Position numbers and translations under genes: made by a program. From the NCBI GenBank assembly GCA_033807775.1, contig CM066312.1, forward strand, positions 32,213,696 to 32,277,695: DNA of 64,000 nt, in the 5' to 3' direction. Below, piece by piece: positions 32,471 through 45,398 of the stretch (position 1 is the stretch's first letter; each line of letters starts with the position of its first letter). The notes under the pieces were generated by a model, which was not told the DNA's origin, did no database searches, and was given only the letters and a program-made list of their open reading frames with translations. This DNA comes from Saussurea involucrata (Eukaryota; Streptophyta; Magnoliopsida; Asterales; Asteraceae).

Positions 32471-32904
32471 CGGTTTGCATACTTTTTACCCAGATTCAAC
32501 AGAAAATATTACCAGCTATGATTTCGACTATTCTACTCCGATAGGAACCATTAACTAGCAATTATAGACATAATTTACAAAGGAACATACCTTCAAATCA
32601 CTTCTAAGTAGACCAAATGGAGCCTTAACCCTTCCTTTTCTTTCTTCTTCTTTTTCTCTCCAAACACACACACTGATTTCTGGATTATGATAATATCTGA
32701 TGTCTAATAGATATTATCATCCAAATTTTACCAATTAGACCCTAACTTATTCAATAATTACCAAAATACCTTTTTAACTTATTAATTAATCCAAACACCC
32801 CTAAACTTATAAATTCACCTAAACTCACCCTAAATATCAATTATAGAGTTTAGTAATTCTAACGGAACGAGGCTTTAACTAACGAACTTACCCGGGGTAT
32901 TACA

Positions 32905-33268
32905 CCACTATTTGTCTAAATCAAAAGGCTAGTTTTCAATGATGGTTGTGACCCAACCCGATTCTGGACTAGTTTGTCTCCTGGTAACCGCGTCTTAGAA
33001 ATAAGCTACTGGGAAATTTTGATTTTGGATTCCGATCAAGGAATAGAGGCGGGAGAAGTAGAGCTTCGACTAATAACCAAAGGAGACCAGTAGAATTTCA
33101 TGTTGTTTCCAAGTTAGGGAGCGAGTAATGTTAAAGATATCACCGTGGAAACATCATAGAAGTGCCAATGTGACTTGGGAAGCTGAAGAGGATATGAAAA
33201 ATAAATATCCTCATCTAATTACCTGACTTTGATTTCGGGGACGAAATCATTTTCAAGTTGGGGAGATT
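32905..33268 (+). pseudogene. Gypsy-1 pol C-terminus and polypurine tract
   Basis: The last pol residues are readable at about 33120-33226 (TWEAEEDMKNKYPHL, stop TGA 33224-33226), the C-terminal end typical of plant gypsy integrases. A polypurine tract follows at 33255-33266 (AAGTTGGGGAGA). Upstream to 32905 the coding sequence is too decayed to follow. Gypsy-2 begins at 32904. Confidence 0.7.
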
Positions 33269-33763
33269 TGTAACACCTTGGATTTTCCATTATTATATTT
33301 AATATGAAAGGGTCGAAAGAGTAATTAGTCAAAGTTTTGGACTAATTGTAAATATAAAGCTTCAAGGTTTAGTTGGTCATTTGTTGATAGTTGATTTTAT
33401 ATAAAAAGTCTAAGTCGGCTAAAATTGAGAAAATATCTCAATTGAGTTCCTGAAGTCGGTTCTATCAAGCAGAGAGAGGGAGATATCCAGAATCTTGAAT
33501 TTGTTACGGCAACAATTGAATCATGGTTTTCAATTCAATCTCTTAGGAATCAATAAGCAGATTAAGCTGATTTTGATTTGGTATTGGTTAGTTGGTGTGA
33601 AAGATTGAAGGTAAATCCATTTGAATTACAGTCTGCGTTCGAGTTCTAAATCCCAGGTGAGTTCATCTATTTGCTAAATTTTAGGTGATACCATCTAATT
33701 CATGAACGATTTGAGTTTATAAATGGTATTGGTAAACTTTGGTTACTGGTTTAGGAAGATATC
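33269..33763 (+). repeat. Gypsy-1 3' LTR, 5' part only
   Basis: It starts TGTAACACCTTGG directly after the polypurine tract and is cut at 33763 by the Copia-3 LTR. The remaining part of this LTR is not found after 54402. Confidence 0.75.
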
Positions 33764-34712
33764 TGTTGGTCCGAAAGGGCTATACAAGTTTGTAGAAGGG
33801 GGGGGGATTGAATACAAACACACGTTTTTACTTTTCTAAATTGTTTATTGATAAATCAAGACAATTTACAACTTGTTGTGGAACAAGATTAAGGATAAAC
33901 CTAATCTTAACAAGTCTTAAGAAACACTGAGTTTCTTGCACTAGAAAGAGTTAAAGAAATTACGAATAATATCTTAACAATAAGAGAGAAATAAGAAAAT
34001 GGTCCGAGCACACTTCAAAACTGAAGTAAGGTTCTTCTTATATACTGCATTCATTTAATGCATGGCAGTATGGCTTTACACATGGCAGCAGCTGAGTGGT
34101 TGCATGTCATTGACCTTTGTAGACAACCTTAGTAGCCGCATGGTGCACAATGTAGAATCAGAGTTGTTGTACGATTACAGACAAAAGGGATGTCCGTTCT
34201 GACAGTTCATACGGAGACGTGCAAGGGAGGTAAGACAATAGTAACATGCAGGGAGACTTCATGATCAGTTTTCGTTGAGTCAGATCTTTATCAGCGAATG
34301 ATAAAGTTCAGCGTTTGCTGAAGTCTTCTACTTGATAATTCACGTTGAATGGACAGGTCTTGCTTCGCTGATATCCGCATCAGTTCATGAGTAGACTTGT
34401 CGCTGGTTCTTGAGCTTGATCTTCGACTTCAGCGTAGAACTTTGGTTGACGTGAAACTTGTCTTCAGGGATCATAAGTAAACAACTAACTTATCAGCGAT
34501 CATCTCATAGACTGAACAGGCTCAGACCTATATGATAATGAACAGTGTTTGCTGAATATCTAATCTAAAGAGTGAGAGTTCCTATCAGCGGTACTGTAAA
34601 GTCTTAGTACTTATCAGCGATAGTGAAACTCTGATACATATTGTTTACTTACAATTTTCACTAAGTGTTTAAGAGAGGGTCATTATCAAATCACTGAGGG
34701 TTTGGATCAACA
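33764..34712 (-). repeat. Copia-3 left LTR (3' LTR of the minus element, 949 bp)
   Basis: Plus-strand ends are TGTTGGTCC and GGATCAACA. A nine-G run lies at 33798-33806. It differs from the right LTR at many positions and small indels, far more than the two Copia-2 LTRs differ from each other. Confidence 0.9.
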
Positions 34713-34980
34713 ATCTCACCCTATTTGATTATGACATAGCAACATAGAAAGTTGCTATTTAATGAAAACATAAGGATAAAAAGAACTCATAAAATATTTG
34801 TCCCTTTTACTGTTTTCTGGGATCTTTTCAGTACTGATGGAGTAAAGTACATTCGCTGAAATTTTTCTTTAAACTTCGTAAAGATTACATAGGGAAGTGG
34901 AAAAATTACAAGTACAATAAATAAAATTACAAGTACAAATGATGTAGACAGATTATGATAGAAAGAATTACAAGGCGATC
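34713..34980 (-). promoter_or_regulatory. Copia-3 polypurine tract and 3' untranslated region
   Basis: Minus-strand AATAGGGTGAGATT at 34726-34713 precedes the LTR, with one G changed to T compared with Copia-2. The rest matches 16249-16502 and has no gene. Confidence 0.75.
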
Positions 34981-36231
34981 CTATCCATCAAAAGGTTCTT
35001 CCTTGATGAGAAGTTCATCGAGGGTCTTTGATGTGGGAATCATCCAGTCAGGGACATCTACTCCTTGATTCTTTTTGTTCAGAGCTTCTTCAAAAATCAA
35101 GGGCTTCAGGTGTCTAGCTTTAATGTCGCGTCTGACTTCACACCAGTATATGAGATCTCTGAGTTGTTCGATGGGAGTAATTGGAAGCTCAGAGATGCGT
35201 TGAAAGTGATGATTTCCTTGGTAGTCTAGAAAGAATATACCATAAGGGTCACTTACAACTTTGCCAGGAATGAAAGTTTTTCCAGGTGGTAGGGAGGTGT
35301 CAAGCGCTGAGAGATCAGCATCAGGGCCAAGAACTTCAGCACGAGAGAAACCAGTACCTGTTTCATTCCGTATAGGAGGACCTGAGTCTGAGACTTTCTT
35401 TTCCTTTGCAGAGATTCTTCTTTGTTGAGGAGGAAGAAGAGTGGAAGGAGGAATATCCACAACAGAAGAAACCAAGTCGATCTGAGTATTTAAATTTTTC
35501 TCGACATGGCTCTTGAACTTTCAGCGCGATCCCTGAATGGCTAATTTCACTTCCAACCATTCAGAGAAACCAAACTTCTCTAAAGTAGCAGCATAGAAGG
35601 TATGCTTGGTTTTGTATTCTCTGAATACATCAACTTCAACAACAGGAACATCTACGAAAAGTCTTCCTCTGATGTTTACTTTGATGATTTTCGATGGTCG
35701 AGATCGATAATTCAGCATTTCTTTACACCATTTCAATGTCGTATCAGATACTTTCGTCTTTTCTTCAACGATCCTTTGGGGATCATCCCATAGCTGACGT
35801 TGGACATCAATGGGAGTTCTTTTCAGCGCGAGGTCTTTCACCGATTGTTGGACAAGCTGGATGGCGAGTTCTCTGTCTTTTTCTTCAGCTTCCCTTCTTT
35901 CAGCGATTAACCTTTCAGCTCTGAGGTGATCCTGGTATTCCTTTTGTGAAAGTCTGAACTTTGGAGGAATAGAAGGAAGTTGATCATGCTTCAGGATAAT
36001 TCACTGATCTTCGAGCTGTTTGATCATTGCATCTCTCTTTTCTTGATCCTCTTCACTCAGCTTTTGAGGAGCCAAGGAAGGTCTGTTTTGGTGAGAGAGC
36101 AGCTGTTCTTCAGATTCATCAGCCTCAGTGGTTAAATCCAAGACTGGGATTATTTCTTCAGCTCTTGTGGTTGGGATTATTCCTGGTGTAGTCGAAGGAG
36201 CTTCAGTGGGATCCTCAAACAAGGGAGAGGA
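34981..36231 (-). pseudogene. Copia-3 env-like protein, exon 2
   Basis: The counterpart of 14992-16248. It starts at 36231 after the predicted acceptor (Ser-Ser-Pro-Leu-Phe-Glu-Asp). A TGA at 36003-36001 and a frameshift near 35520-35480 break it into frames 36222-36001, 35841-35521 and 35475-34981. The last frame keeps the GTGFSRAEVLGPDADLSALD, PYGIFFLDYQG and PITPIEQLRDLIYWC landmarks and ends at the same stop position. Confidence 0.8.
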
Positions 36232-36390
36232 CTAGCTGAAACACAGCGATCGTTTAAGTAAGAAAAGTTGGGGAAAAAAGAGATAGAAAAAGAATGGGGT
36301 TTAAGTGTATAGAGGTTTTATGGATAGAAGGATTGAGATTGAGAAGGGATAGAGGATGGATGCAGTGTAAGGGAATAGGAGGTAGTGTAC
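36232..36390 (-). other. Predicted coding intron of the Copia-3 env-like gene (159 bp)
   Basis: Donor TTAG|GTACAC (from 36390) and acceptor TTTCAGCTAG| (ending at 36232) match the Copia-2 intron in both sites and in place. The last exon codon CAG has become TAG here. Confidence 0.7.
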
Positions 36391-39071
36391 CTAACAAACT
36401 GGCTTTTGAAGCAAGATCATTAGATTGTCTTCTGCAGCAAGGCCTTTGTTTTTGCCTTTGTCAGCTTCAGACGCTGCAGGCTTTGTCTTGGTCCGCTCCC
36501 CTGAAGGTTCGTTTATCGAAATCCCTTTGAGAGCTGTAGTCTTCTGAACAGGTTTAACGATAAAGGAGTCATCATCATCATCATCATCATCATTCTCTGG
36601 AGAGGAAGATGGTTCATCATCAGAGATGTCGACAGCTTCATCGTCTTCAGCTTCGTCTTCATCAGATTCAACCTCTTCAGCATAGGGTGAGGTTACATCA
36701 GCAACAGCTTCAATGTACTGCTCTTCGAGTTTCTCCCCCTCAGATACAGAGGAAGGTTTCTCGGTTCCCTCAGGGTTTTCAACTCCCTGAGGTTTTGAAG
36801 AAGTAGCATCAACTTCAGTCTCAATACCCTCCCCCTCAGCATAGGGAAGGTCTTCTTTTTTTTTCTTCTCCCCCTCATCATTATGGGGAAGCTCTTCTTT
36901 AGGCTTCTCCCCCTCTTCCACATCATGGTTGGGGGAGGTAACGGACATTTCAGCAGCAACAGCAACAATAGGATTACTGTCTTCTTGGCCAGTAATTCTT
37001 ATGCAGTTTTCAATCGTTGCTACTCTGTCTTCTAGGCCAGTAATAGCAGGACTGGTCTTTTTGAGATCATCTTGATCGGCCTGAGTGAAATGAGAAGTTG
37101 GGGTGTTCAGGCGATCGAGCACTTTCTGAACAATCTCTTTGACCGCAGAGACTTCAGTCTTGATCGTGGAAACTTCACTCTTAAGAGAACCAACCTCTGT
37201 CTTCAATGATGTGACTTCATTGGACAGAGAGGTGAAGTTTGTTGAGAGAGTGGTTGTGGCGGTTGAGTTTTCAGCGAGGGTGGTAGCAAATTTAGCAATG
37301 CTACCATCCACCTTCTCCAGATCAGCTTTGGAGGCTTTCTTTTCGACCTCAGTGGTCAAAGTTTTCAAGTTCTCTCCAACGTTTGTAACCGCTGAAGAGT
37401 TTGCAGTTAGAGTGTTGTTGAAAGACTCCATCTTTGTTTCCAGGGCCGTTAGGGAGGTGTTGATATCCCCCAAATTAGGACCTGAAAAAGTTATCAACTT
37501 ATGAACAGAGGAAAGCTCAGAAGTTTGGGGTTGAGAGAGAGAAGTGTGTGGGAATTTGTGTATACCTACAGGCGGGTTGGCGAAGTTTTCGAAACCTCGA
37601 TGTCCTGAAAACGTTTCATAGTCGTCTTCAATATTTCCTAGACGACTGGAAGTACCTGCAGGTCCTGTGGTGTGTCCTATCATCCTCTGAAAATGTTCAG
37701 GAGTAGTGTCGCTGAGGATGACGGTTGTTGAGGAGAATAGGGGAATAGATTGAGTAACCAAAGAAGAGGTGAGAGGAATGGAGGATGAGAATGATGGTTG
37801 GGTGCGGGGTTCAGCGTTGGATCCGCTGAGAATCACTTCAGTCTGTAGAGAGGCTGAAGGAGGTGGGTTCATTTCCAAGTTTATAACTTCAGCGTTTAGA
37901 GACGCTGAAGCTGGGATGGAAGAGGTGGCTTATTCAGCTGTGGCAGAGCGTACCACTGAACTTTCCATCAGCTTTTCAAGATGTGCTGAGGAGTCTTCAA
38001 CATGTAAATGCTGGGGGGGTTGCTCCTTGGTTTTCTTGATTCTTTTGGAACCAGGTTGGGTATTAGATTGTTTCCTTTTTCTAGAAGGAGTGGAGGTTGC
38101 AGCTGGGGTATCAGCGGTGGGGATTTCCACTGAATGAGCCGCAGAAGTAGAAGAAGGAGGATTGAGAATAGATAAGAGAGTAGAGAGACGTACCTCGTTT
38201 GGCAGGGGCTTGAAGTCGAGCACCTTAGGGCCAACCTGAGAGAGTTTCAGGTCTCCTACTTTTGGGTAGTTATCCTTAAGGCCGGTTTGGAAGATGGCGC
38301 TGAGGAATCTTGGGTATGGAACCCATGATGGTCTATCAGCAAAATCTACTCTGAGCGCAAGATCGTCGTAGATTATCGAGGCCCAGTCAACATGGAGACC
38401 CTTCAGTAATGCATAGCCCTTGGCTTGCTGAGGTTGAGCAGCTTGATCAGAGGAGCCACTATTCGCTGTCATGCAGCTTATCAGGTGTGCGTAGATGAAG
38501 TTCATCTCGCTGGGCATCTTTGACTTCTTGATTGCAGTCAGTTTCTTCTCGGCTTTTTCATCTCTCTCTTGATCCCAAACGTACTTCATTGCATCAAAGA
38601 ATGCAATGAGTGTTTCTCTATCAGCATGTCTCTTGGGATCAGGAAAAGGAACAAATGGTTTATCTTTGGTGGCAACAGGGAGATTCAGTGCTTTTCGAAT
38701 GATAGCAGGGTTGATTTTGATGGTGCCAAAATCAGTGTCACAAAGGATGACATCAAGTAGTTTGGTAGGGTCTTTGGAATATGGTAGCTGAGTGTGTCTG
38801 GCGGTATACCAGAATTGAGATAATACTGATGAGCAGGGGGTGTTATGGTCAAGGCTGTAGAGAGGCAACAGGTTTTCAGAAAATTCACAGCGTCGTCTAG
38901 ATGTTTGACTTGTTTCTTCGGAGGAAAATCGAACATCGCATGGAAGTTATTTGATTTTGTAAAAGAGATATCCTCAAGTTTGAACTTGACCTGAGGAGCC
39001 TTAGTGATTTCAAGTTCCTCAGCAGCAGGAGTGTTCTCAGCAGTTGGAATACCAGTAGAAGGAGCAGCCAT
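36391..39071 (-). pseudogene. Copia-3 env-like protein, exon 1
   Basis: The counterpart of 12191-14839. The ATG is at 39071-39069, two bases after the predicted leader-intron acceptor. A one-base frameshift lies near 38815 (within the FWYTARHT block), a TAA at 37932-37930, and the final CAG is a TAG at 36393-36391. The conserved N-terminal domain, Ser/Thr/Pro linker, coiled coil (about 37480-37090) and acidic tail (about 36700-36540) are all recognisable. With three lesions it cannot give the full protein. Confidence 0.82.
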
Positions 39072-40052
39072 TTCTGTAATCAGCTCAACCAAAGATCAAC
39101 ATAACAAATAGTCTTAATGTGGAAATATTTTCCAATAAGATGTGTTGAATTTTATCCATTTCATTCAGCCAAAAATCCTTTGAGAAAGATTAGGGTTTTT
39201 CTTGTTTTGAGAAAGAGTTACAAAACGTAGAGATTATGTGTTTTCCAGTTTTCATTTGAAGAAGGAATTCTGGAAAAACATATGAAGAACAAGTTTACGA
39301 GTTTTGATATAGACTTGAAGAACAACCATGAAGGTTGTATTCATAAAATCATGAACAGAAAATGATTTTATTTTATAAAAGTTCTTTTGTTTGATCTGTT
39401 AAAAGAAAAGAATAAGATCATAAACAAGTAATGTAGGTAAATAATAAGAGTATTAACCTGGCTCGTCAAAGAAGAAGATGAACAGTTTCTGGAAATTTTG
39501 AGAGATCAAAATGCAACAGTAAATCTTTTTCTTGCTTGGAGGAGAAGTTTTTCGCGTAAAGAGAAAAATATAAACCCAAAATGGTTTATATAGAGAGAGT
39601 AGAGAGAGAGAAAAAATCTCGAGCGACAAAAGATTTTCATCATGACACGGACACGTGTTTGCATTTGATTGGAAGGTAAACGAAACGTGCAATCGTGTGT
39701 CAGAAAAAGAACGTGCCAGGGATTATCCGTTGCGATGACGTCACAACTGTCCTTTCATATTTTAGGATGTCTCTAAGGTTTTGAAATCTCAGGGACACTT
39801 TTGAAAATATGAAGCACTGAATAGAAATATCAGTGTTGGTTTAAGAAATTTCAAAGTATCGCTGTTAAGGAAGAGATATTCAGCGATGCAAGATGTTTTG
39901 AAATCTTTGAGTTCTAGGTGAACGTCAGTGAGTAAGAGAGAAAACATACCTTGATATCAGCGAGTTAATTTTTGTTCAGAGAGAGAATGATAGAGTGGGT
40001 TATACAAGTTGATTTTATCCTTTCGCTGATCAAATGTGAACCGCTGAAGATT
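39072..40052 (-). promoter_or_regulatory. Copia-3 post-pol leader with internal promoter and leader intron
   Basis: Matches 11196-12190. On the minus strand: TGACGTCA 39743-39736, CCAAT 39672-39668, CACGTG 39657-39652 and TATATAAA 39592-39585. The predicted intron runs 39457-39074 (CAG|GTTAATAC to ATTACAG|, 384 bp), then the ATG. Box spacings agree with Copia-2 to within about 3 bp. No coding sequence is seen. Confidence 0.6.
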
Positions 40053-43000
40053 TTATTCTTCAAAGTTCAGCATTCCAAGCTCGCTGATGAGAAAGTTGAA
40101 TCTTGTCTCATCAAGAGGTTTGATGAACAGATCAGCTAACTGATAGTCAGTTGGGATAAAATGAAGTTCTATATCACCATTCATCACATGATCTCTGATA
40201 AAATGATACCTGATTTCGATGTGTTTTGTCTTTGAGTGTAGCACTGGATTGTTGGCTATAGCGATGGCACTTGTGCTGTCGCAATAGATTGGAATTTTTG
40301 AGAGCTAAAGGTCATAGTCTAGGAGTTGATTTCTCATCCACAAGACCTGAGAACAACAGCTTCCAGCGGCTACATACTCAGCTTCAGCTGTGGAGGTGGA
40401 CACTGAGTTTTGCTTTTTACTTGTCCAACTCACTAGCTTTCCACCCAGGAGCTGACAGCCTCCTGTGGTGCTTTTCCTATCCAATTTGCAACCTGCAAAA
40501 TCACTATCTGAATAGGCGATTAGATCGAATCCTGAGTCTTTGGGATACCAAAGACCTAGATTCGCAGTACCCTTAAGGTATCGAAAAATTCGCTTTACAG
40601 CGGTCATATGAGATATCTTGGGTTCAGCTTGATATCGTGTACACAAACAGGTTGCGTACATAATATCGGCTCGGCTAGCTGTAAGATTCAAGAGAGAGCC
40701 GATCATCCCACGGTACAACGTGACATCAACAGGAATACCATTAGTATCCTTGTCTAGTGTCAGCGGTGGTGCCATAGGGGTTTTCATAGCTGAACTCTGA
40801 GTTAAATCGAATTTCTTCAGCATATCTTTAACATACTTTCCCTGATTAATGAAAGTTCCTTTTTCATTTTGCTTTATCTGAAGACCAAGGAAATATGTTA
40901 GTTCACCCATCATGCTCATTTTATACTCATCTTTCATTCTATCAGCGAAACGAGTACAAAGATCAGGGTTAGTAGAACCAAATATAATGTCATCAACATA
41001 TATCTGAACAAGAATGATATGACCTTTTACTTTCCTGAAGAAAAGAGTCTTATCAATTTTACCACGCTTAAATTGTTCAATATGGAGATAAGTAGAAAGA
41101 GTGTCATACCATGCACGTGGAGCTTGCTTCAAGCCATAAAGTGCCTTATCCAGTTTGTAAACATAACCTGGAAGCTTAGGATCTGAGAATCCTAGAGGTT
41201 GTTCCACATAGACTTCTTCATTCAGCTTTCCATTTAGAAACGCTGACTTAACATCCATCTGATATACTTTGAATTCTTTGTGTACAGCGTATGCTAAGAA
41301 TAGATGAATAGATTCTAGTCTTGCTACTGGAGCAAATGTTTCGTCGTAATCTATTCCTTCCTCTTGTCTGTATCCCTGAGCAACAAGACGAGCCTTATTG
41401 CGGGTTACAGTTCCATGTTCGTCCAACTTGTTTCGATAGACTCATTTAGTGCCTATCACTGTTTTGTCAGTTGGTCTTCGAACAAGTTTCCAAACTTTGT
41501 TTCTTTCGAATTCAGTCAGCTCTTCTTGCATGGCGCTGACCCAATTTGGATCTTTGAGGGCATCATCTACTTTCTTTGGTTCAGTCAGAGAAAAAAAGTT
41601 AACAAATAAACAAATATTACCTGCACTTCGTCGAGTCTGAACACCAGCGTTTGGATCACCAAGTATTTGATCAATTGGGTGATTTACAGTCCATCGCTGA
41701 GCCGGAGCGTGAGACGCTGACTCAACCTGAACTGGAGTAGCTGAAGATGAGGATTCAGCAACTTCTGGAGTATCATCTAAGAGAGGAATGGGTGCAGTTG
41801 TCATTATATTCACTGATTGCTGAGAAGTAGATGGAATGTCTGAGACATTTGGTTCAGAAGCAGGTATAGTGTTTAAAGGAACAGCTGAGACCCATGATGT
41901 TTCAGCTTCACTATTCTGCATATTTGGAATGATAGTAGGACTATCATCTTCAACTGTATGAGTATGAGTGGGAATATCTTCTGAATCACCAAGATGAGAA
42001 AACATCCATTAATTCAGTTCTTCAGTATCAGCGGACGGTTTAGAGTTCGCTGAACGGGATTCGTAAACGTGACGTGACTAGTTTCTTCTACAGTTTGTCT
42101 TCTTCGATTGAAGACTCTGAAGGCTTTGTAGACTGAGGAGTATCCAAGAAAGATTCCATCATCAGCCTTAGGGTCAAACTTTCCAAGGGCATCTCTGTTG
42201 TTCAGTATGAAACACTGACATCCAAAGATGTGAAGAAAGCTGATTGAAGGCTTTCTCCCATGAAAAAGTTCATAGGCTGTTTTATTGAATCTTTTGACTA
42301 TCAGCGACCTGTTTTGCGTAAAAGAAGCAGTGTTGACAGCTTCTGCCCAAAACCGAGTAGGCATGTGAGAATCGCTGAGCATTGAACGTGCAGCTTCAAT
42401 AATTGTTCTATTTCTTCTTTCAGCGACACCATTTTGTTGCGGTGTTCTCACTGATGAAAAGTTGTGAGAAATACCCTTACTCTCAAAGAAGGAATCAAGA
42501 GAACTATTTTTGAATTCAGTCCCATGATCACTCCTTATTGAGTGAACGGTCAAGTTGTTCAGGGTTTCCATCTTCCGAACAAAGGTGATAAGTTCTTCAG
42601 GGGTGTCACTCTTGGAACGGAGAAACATAACCTATGTATAACAAGAGAATTCATCAACTATGACCAGTGTATATTTCTTTCCAGCGATGGATTGTTTGTT
42701 AACAGGGCCAAACAAATCCATATGGAGAAGTTATAGAGGGGATGACACTGAGGAGACTTGCTTTGACTTAAAGCTTGCTTTGGTCTGCTTCTCTTTCTCA
42801 CACGCTGAACATAAAGACTCTTTGGCGTATGAGTGCTGAGGTAGACCAGTGACTAACTCTTTTGAAGAAAGAGTGTTCAGTGTCTTGAAATTCAGATGAG
42901 AAAGCCTCTTATGCCATAGCCAGTTGACATCAGATGAGGCCTTTGAGAAGAAACAGGAGTTCTCAGTGGTTGTTGAGTCCATGTTTATTACATAAACATT

Positions 43001-43339
43001 TTCCAAACGATAACCGCTGAGAGCTATCTTCTCCTTTTTGTTAGTGACAAAGCAGGATTCCTTAGTAAAGATTACCTTGTTATCCTTGTCGCAAAGCTGA
43101 CTGATGCTTAAAAGATTATGCTTCAGCCCTTCAACATATGCGACTCTTCTGAAGGTTGTTGTACAATTTGAGAGTACACCAAACCCTCGGGTATGTCCTT
43201 TTCCATTTCCACCGAAAGTCACAGAGGGACCCTTCTCTTCCTTGTATTCAGCGAGCATGCTTTTCTTTCCAGTCATGTGTCTAGAGCATCAGCTATCGAG
43301 ATACCAAATACCCTTCTTAACCTGCATTACAAAGGAAGA
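40053..43339 (-). pseudogene. pol: Copia-3 Pol, multiple stops
   Basis: All domains of the Copia-2 Pol are present in order. Breaks on the minus strand: a TGA replaces the Gly of the protease DSG block near 43290; a TAA (from CAA) at 42733-42731 before the integrase core; a TAG (from TGG) near 42633 in the integrase core; a frameshift near 42060; a TGA (from TGG) near 41440 at the start of reverse transcriptase; and a TAG (from CAG) near 40303 in RNase H. RT keeps YVDDIIFGSTN (near 40985). Most stops are C-to-T or G-to-A changes, as expected for decay of methylated DNA. Confidence 0.9.
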
Positions 43340-44051
43340 TTAGTTTTTCTTGGGTACCCACTTAACCATGTGTACACGTTTGTCAGTGGAAGTAATTGGA
43401 ATGGAAGGTTCAGCAATCTTCGCAGCATTTGAAGATTCAGCTTTGTCATTCTTCACTTTGGTTAATTTCTTAACCTCAGTGGCCTTCTTTGCCTTGGGGG
43501 CAGTGATCTTCACCTTAGCTATCTTTTCAGCTTTGGTGGCTGTGGGGCACTTACTAGCAATATGATCAGTGAGTCCACAGTGATAAAATTTCCTATAACT
43601 AAAAGTAGTTTTAGGACCATTTGAATGCTGAGCTTTAGATTTTGAATTAGAAGTACCAGCACCAAGTAAGCTGATGGCTTTTGAAATGGGAGGAACATTC
43701 AGTTCTTCGGATTTCTTACCAGAGACATCCATTCTGATTCTAGGAGTAGATCGCTGAATAGATCCACGCTGAGTAGATCCAGAGATCTGATTCCTTGATC
43801 CAGAGGAATGAATCACTAAAGCTTTAGAAGCATTCAGCTTAGGTACTAAAGTACCCTTTTGAGGATTTTGGTTAAAAGAAATTCCTTAACCTTTATCTTT
43901 AAAGGCATAGGTAGGTTTTGGATAAACCATTTTCTCTTTACCTTTTGAAGAGGTAGAAATTTCCTCAGGGATAGGCGGTCTAGAGGAGGAACACTGAGAG
44001 GATGAAGTTTCAGCGACTGAGGATACGAAAGTTCCAAATAAGAGCATGGAA
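43340..44051 (-). pseudogene. gag: Copia-3 gag, C-terminal half
   Basis: Frame 43816-43340 corresponds to Copia-2 gag residues about 650-802 and ends at the same TAA. The second zinc knuckle has lost its first Cys (KFYHCGLTDHIASKC, Cys to Phe). A broken stretch continues to 44051, where Gypsy-3 is inserted. The other half resumes at 51657. Confidence 0.85.
44047..44051 (+). repeat. Target-site duplication of Gypsy-3
   Basis: GAACG at 44047-44051 is repeated exactly at 51657-51661. It is a perfect 5-bp duplication flanking the whole element. Confidence 0.93.
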
Positions 44052-44412
44052 CGTGTGAAGCCCGTGTTCCGGTATGTGTTATTTTATAAATTTTAAATTT
44101 TCGTTATCGTAGTTTCGTTATCGGGATTAGACGGGAGTTAGCGAGTTAGACCAAAAACGGAAAAAATGGGAAACTTTAAGTTAATTAGCAAAGAGATTAT
44201 AAGGTAGGGACCAAAAATGTCATTTGTGCATTTTAACTTTTAGGGTTGCATGGGATCGGTATTAGAAACCGACCCCCTCCCCTCTAACTCTCTTCTTGGC
44301 CATGAACTCAAGAAAGCACCACTCAAACCCTACCTTTCTTCTCCTTCTTGCATCACCACCGAACCCCCTAGCCGCCGCCGTCGTGTTGCTTGCCGGCGTG
44401 ATCGAAGAGCAT

Positions 44413-44488
44413 CGAGAGAGAGAGAGAGAGCGGCGAAGAGAGAGAGAACGGCGAAGAGAGAGAGAACGACGAGAGAGAGAGAGAGGAG
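44413..44488 (+). repeat. GA-rich minisatellite in Gypsy-3 5' LTR
   Basis: GAGAGA runs alternate with CGGCGAAGA or ACGACGA. The counterpart at 50179-50251 has a different arrangement. Arg/Glu-rich open frames across both are repeat artefacts. Confidence 0.9.
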
Positions 44489-45398
44489 TTTGGTCGTGGT
44501 TGCCGCGAGTCGTCATCGAGGTAAGGTTCTCCCCCCTTTCGTTATGGTTTCTTTTCGTTGGTTTCGTCGGGGTGCAGTCAAACCACCACCGCCGGCGGCG
44601 GCTGCCGCCGCTGACCGCCACTGCTTGGGGCGGCCATGGGTGGTGTGGTGTGTTCTTTAGTCGAAAGCCCCCAAGCCAAGTGAGGAATTGCAGGTCTGTT
44701 TGGATTAAGTCTTGGCTTAATAGAAGGTTAAGCCAAGTTATCATTTTATGTGATCAATATCGCTTCTGTCCAGTTCGTATTTCGCCCGTATTTCGGTTTG
44801 AGGCGAATCCGGTGCCCACGGTTCACATTCTGTGTCGGGCACAATTTTCCTGTTTTAGCGGAATTCTGGTTCGGCCTCTAACTTGGCGTAAAATGGCTGT
44901 TTGTACAGCAGGTCTGAATATGACAGTTTCGCGTCCTGTTTTTAGAAAATTCGTATTAAATTGTAGGAAAATCGTTAGAACGCGTACGGTATGTCCCTGG
45001 AACCCTAAGTCATGGACCTAACTGATTATGGAATAATAATTCTGGGTTGATGAGTTTAAGGGGGGCTAAACAGGTCCCGAACAGACCTGTAAATCTTAGA
45101 GTAAAAGCTGGATTTTTCGTGTGTAAGCTTATAGTTGTGACTTTGGGCTAGGACTTCGTTGTGACGTTTGATATCACTTATTTAGGTGGAAAAAGGTGAG
45201 TTGGTGTTGGCCGGCTCATTTTGCTGTTGAGGACATCTACTTTGCGTTTGAGGTGAGTTCTCTCACTGTGTAGTTAGGGATTGTATGCATGTTATAGTAG
45301 TTTGTATGTACTACTGTCTTTGTGGTGTGAACTAGTTGTTTGTGGTGCGTAATATTTGATTGGTTTAAATGCTTAGTATAAATGTGTAATACGTACAT

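Larger units (their letters stand above)
28742..32904 (-). mobile_element. Gypsy-2: Ty3/gypsy element, 3'-truncated in reverse transcriptase
   Basis: On the minus strand it has a 5' LTR 32904-31037, primer site 31034-31023, gag 30773-29601, protease 29583-29287, and reverse transcriptase to 28742, where it stops within the DLRSGY motif. RNase H, integrase and the 3' LTR are missing. Its 5' LTR directly abuts the pol end of Gypsy-1 at 32905. Lineage probably near the plant chromoviruses, from the protease and RT wording; not certain. Confidence 0.85.
31037..32904 (-). repeat. Gypsy-2 5' LTR (1868 bp)
   Basis: Plus-strand ends are TGTAACATCCCGG and CCGGGGTATTACA, an imperfect inverted pair ending TG...CA. 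The LTR carries two internal repeat arrays (31530-31730 and about 32190-32470). The partner LTR is absent. Confidence 0.85.

Noticed and set aside
44250..45021. Several Arg/Glu-rich open frames on both strands (also at 50016-50568)
   Set aside because: They are the GA-rich minisatellite and flanking LTR sequence of Gypsy-3 read as codons. Both LTRs give the same frames, and no domain is seen.
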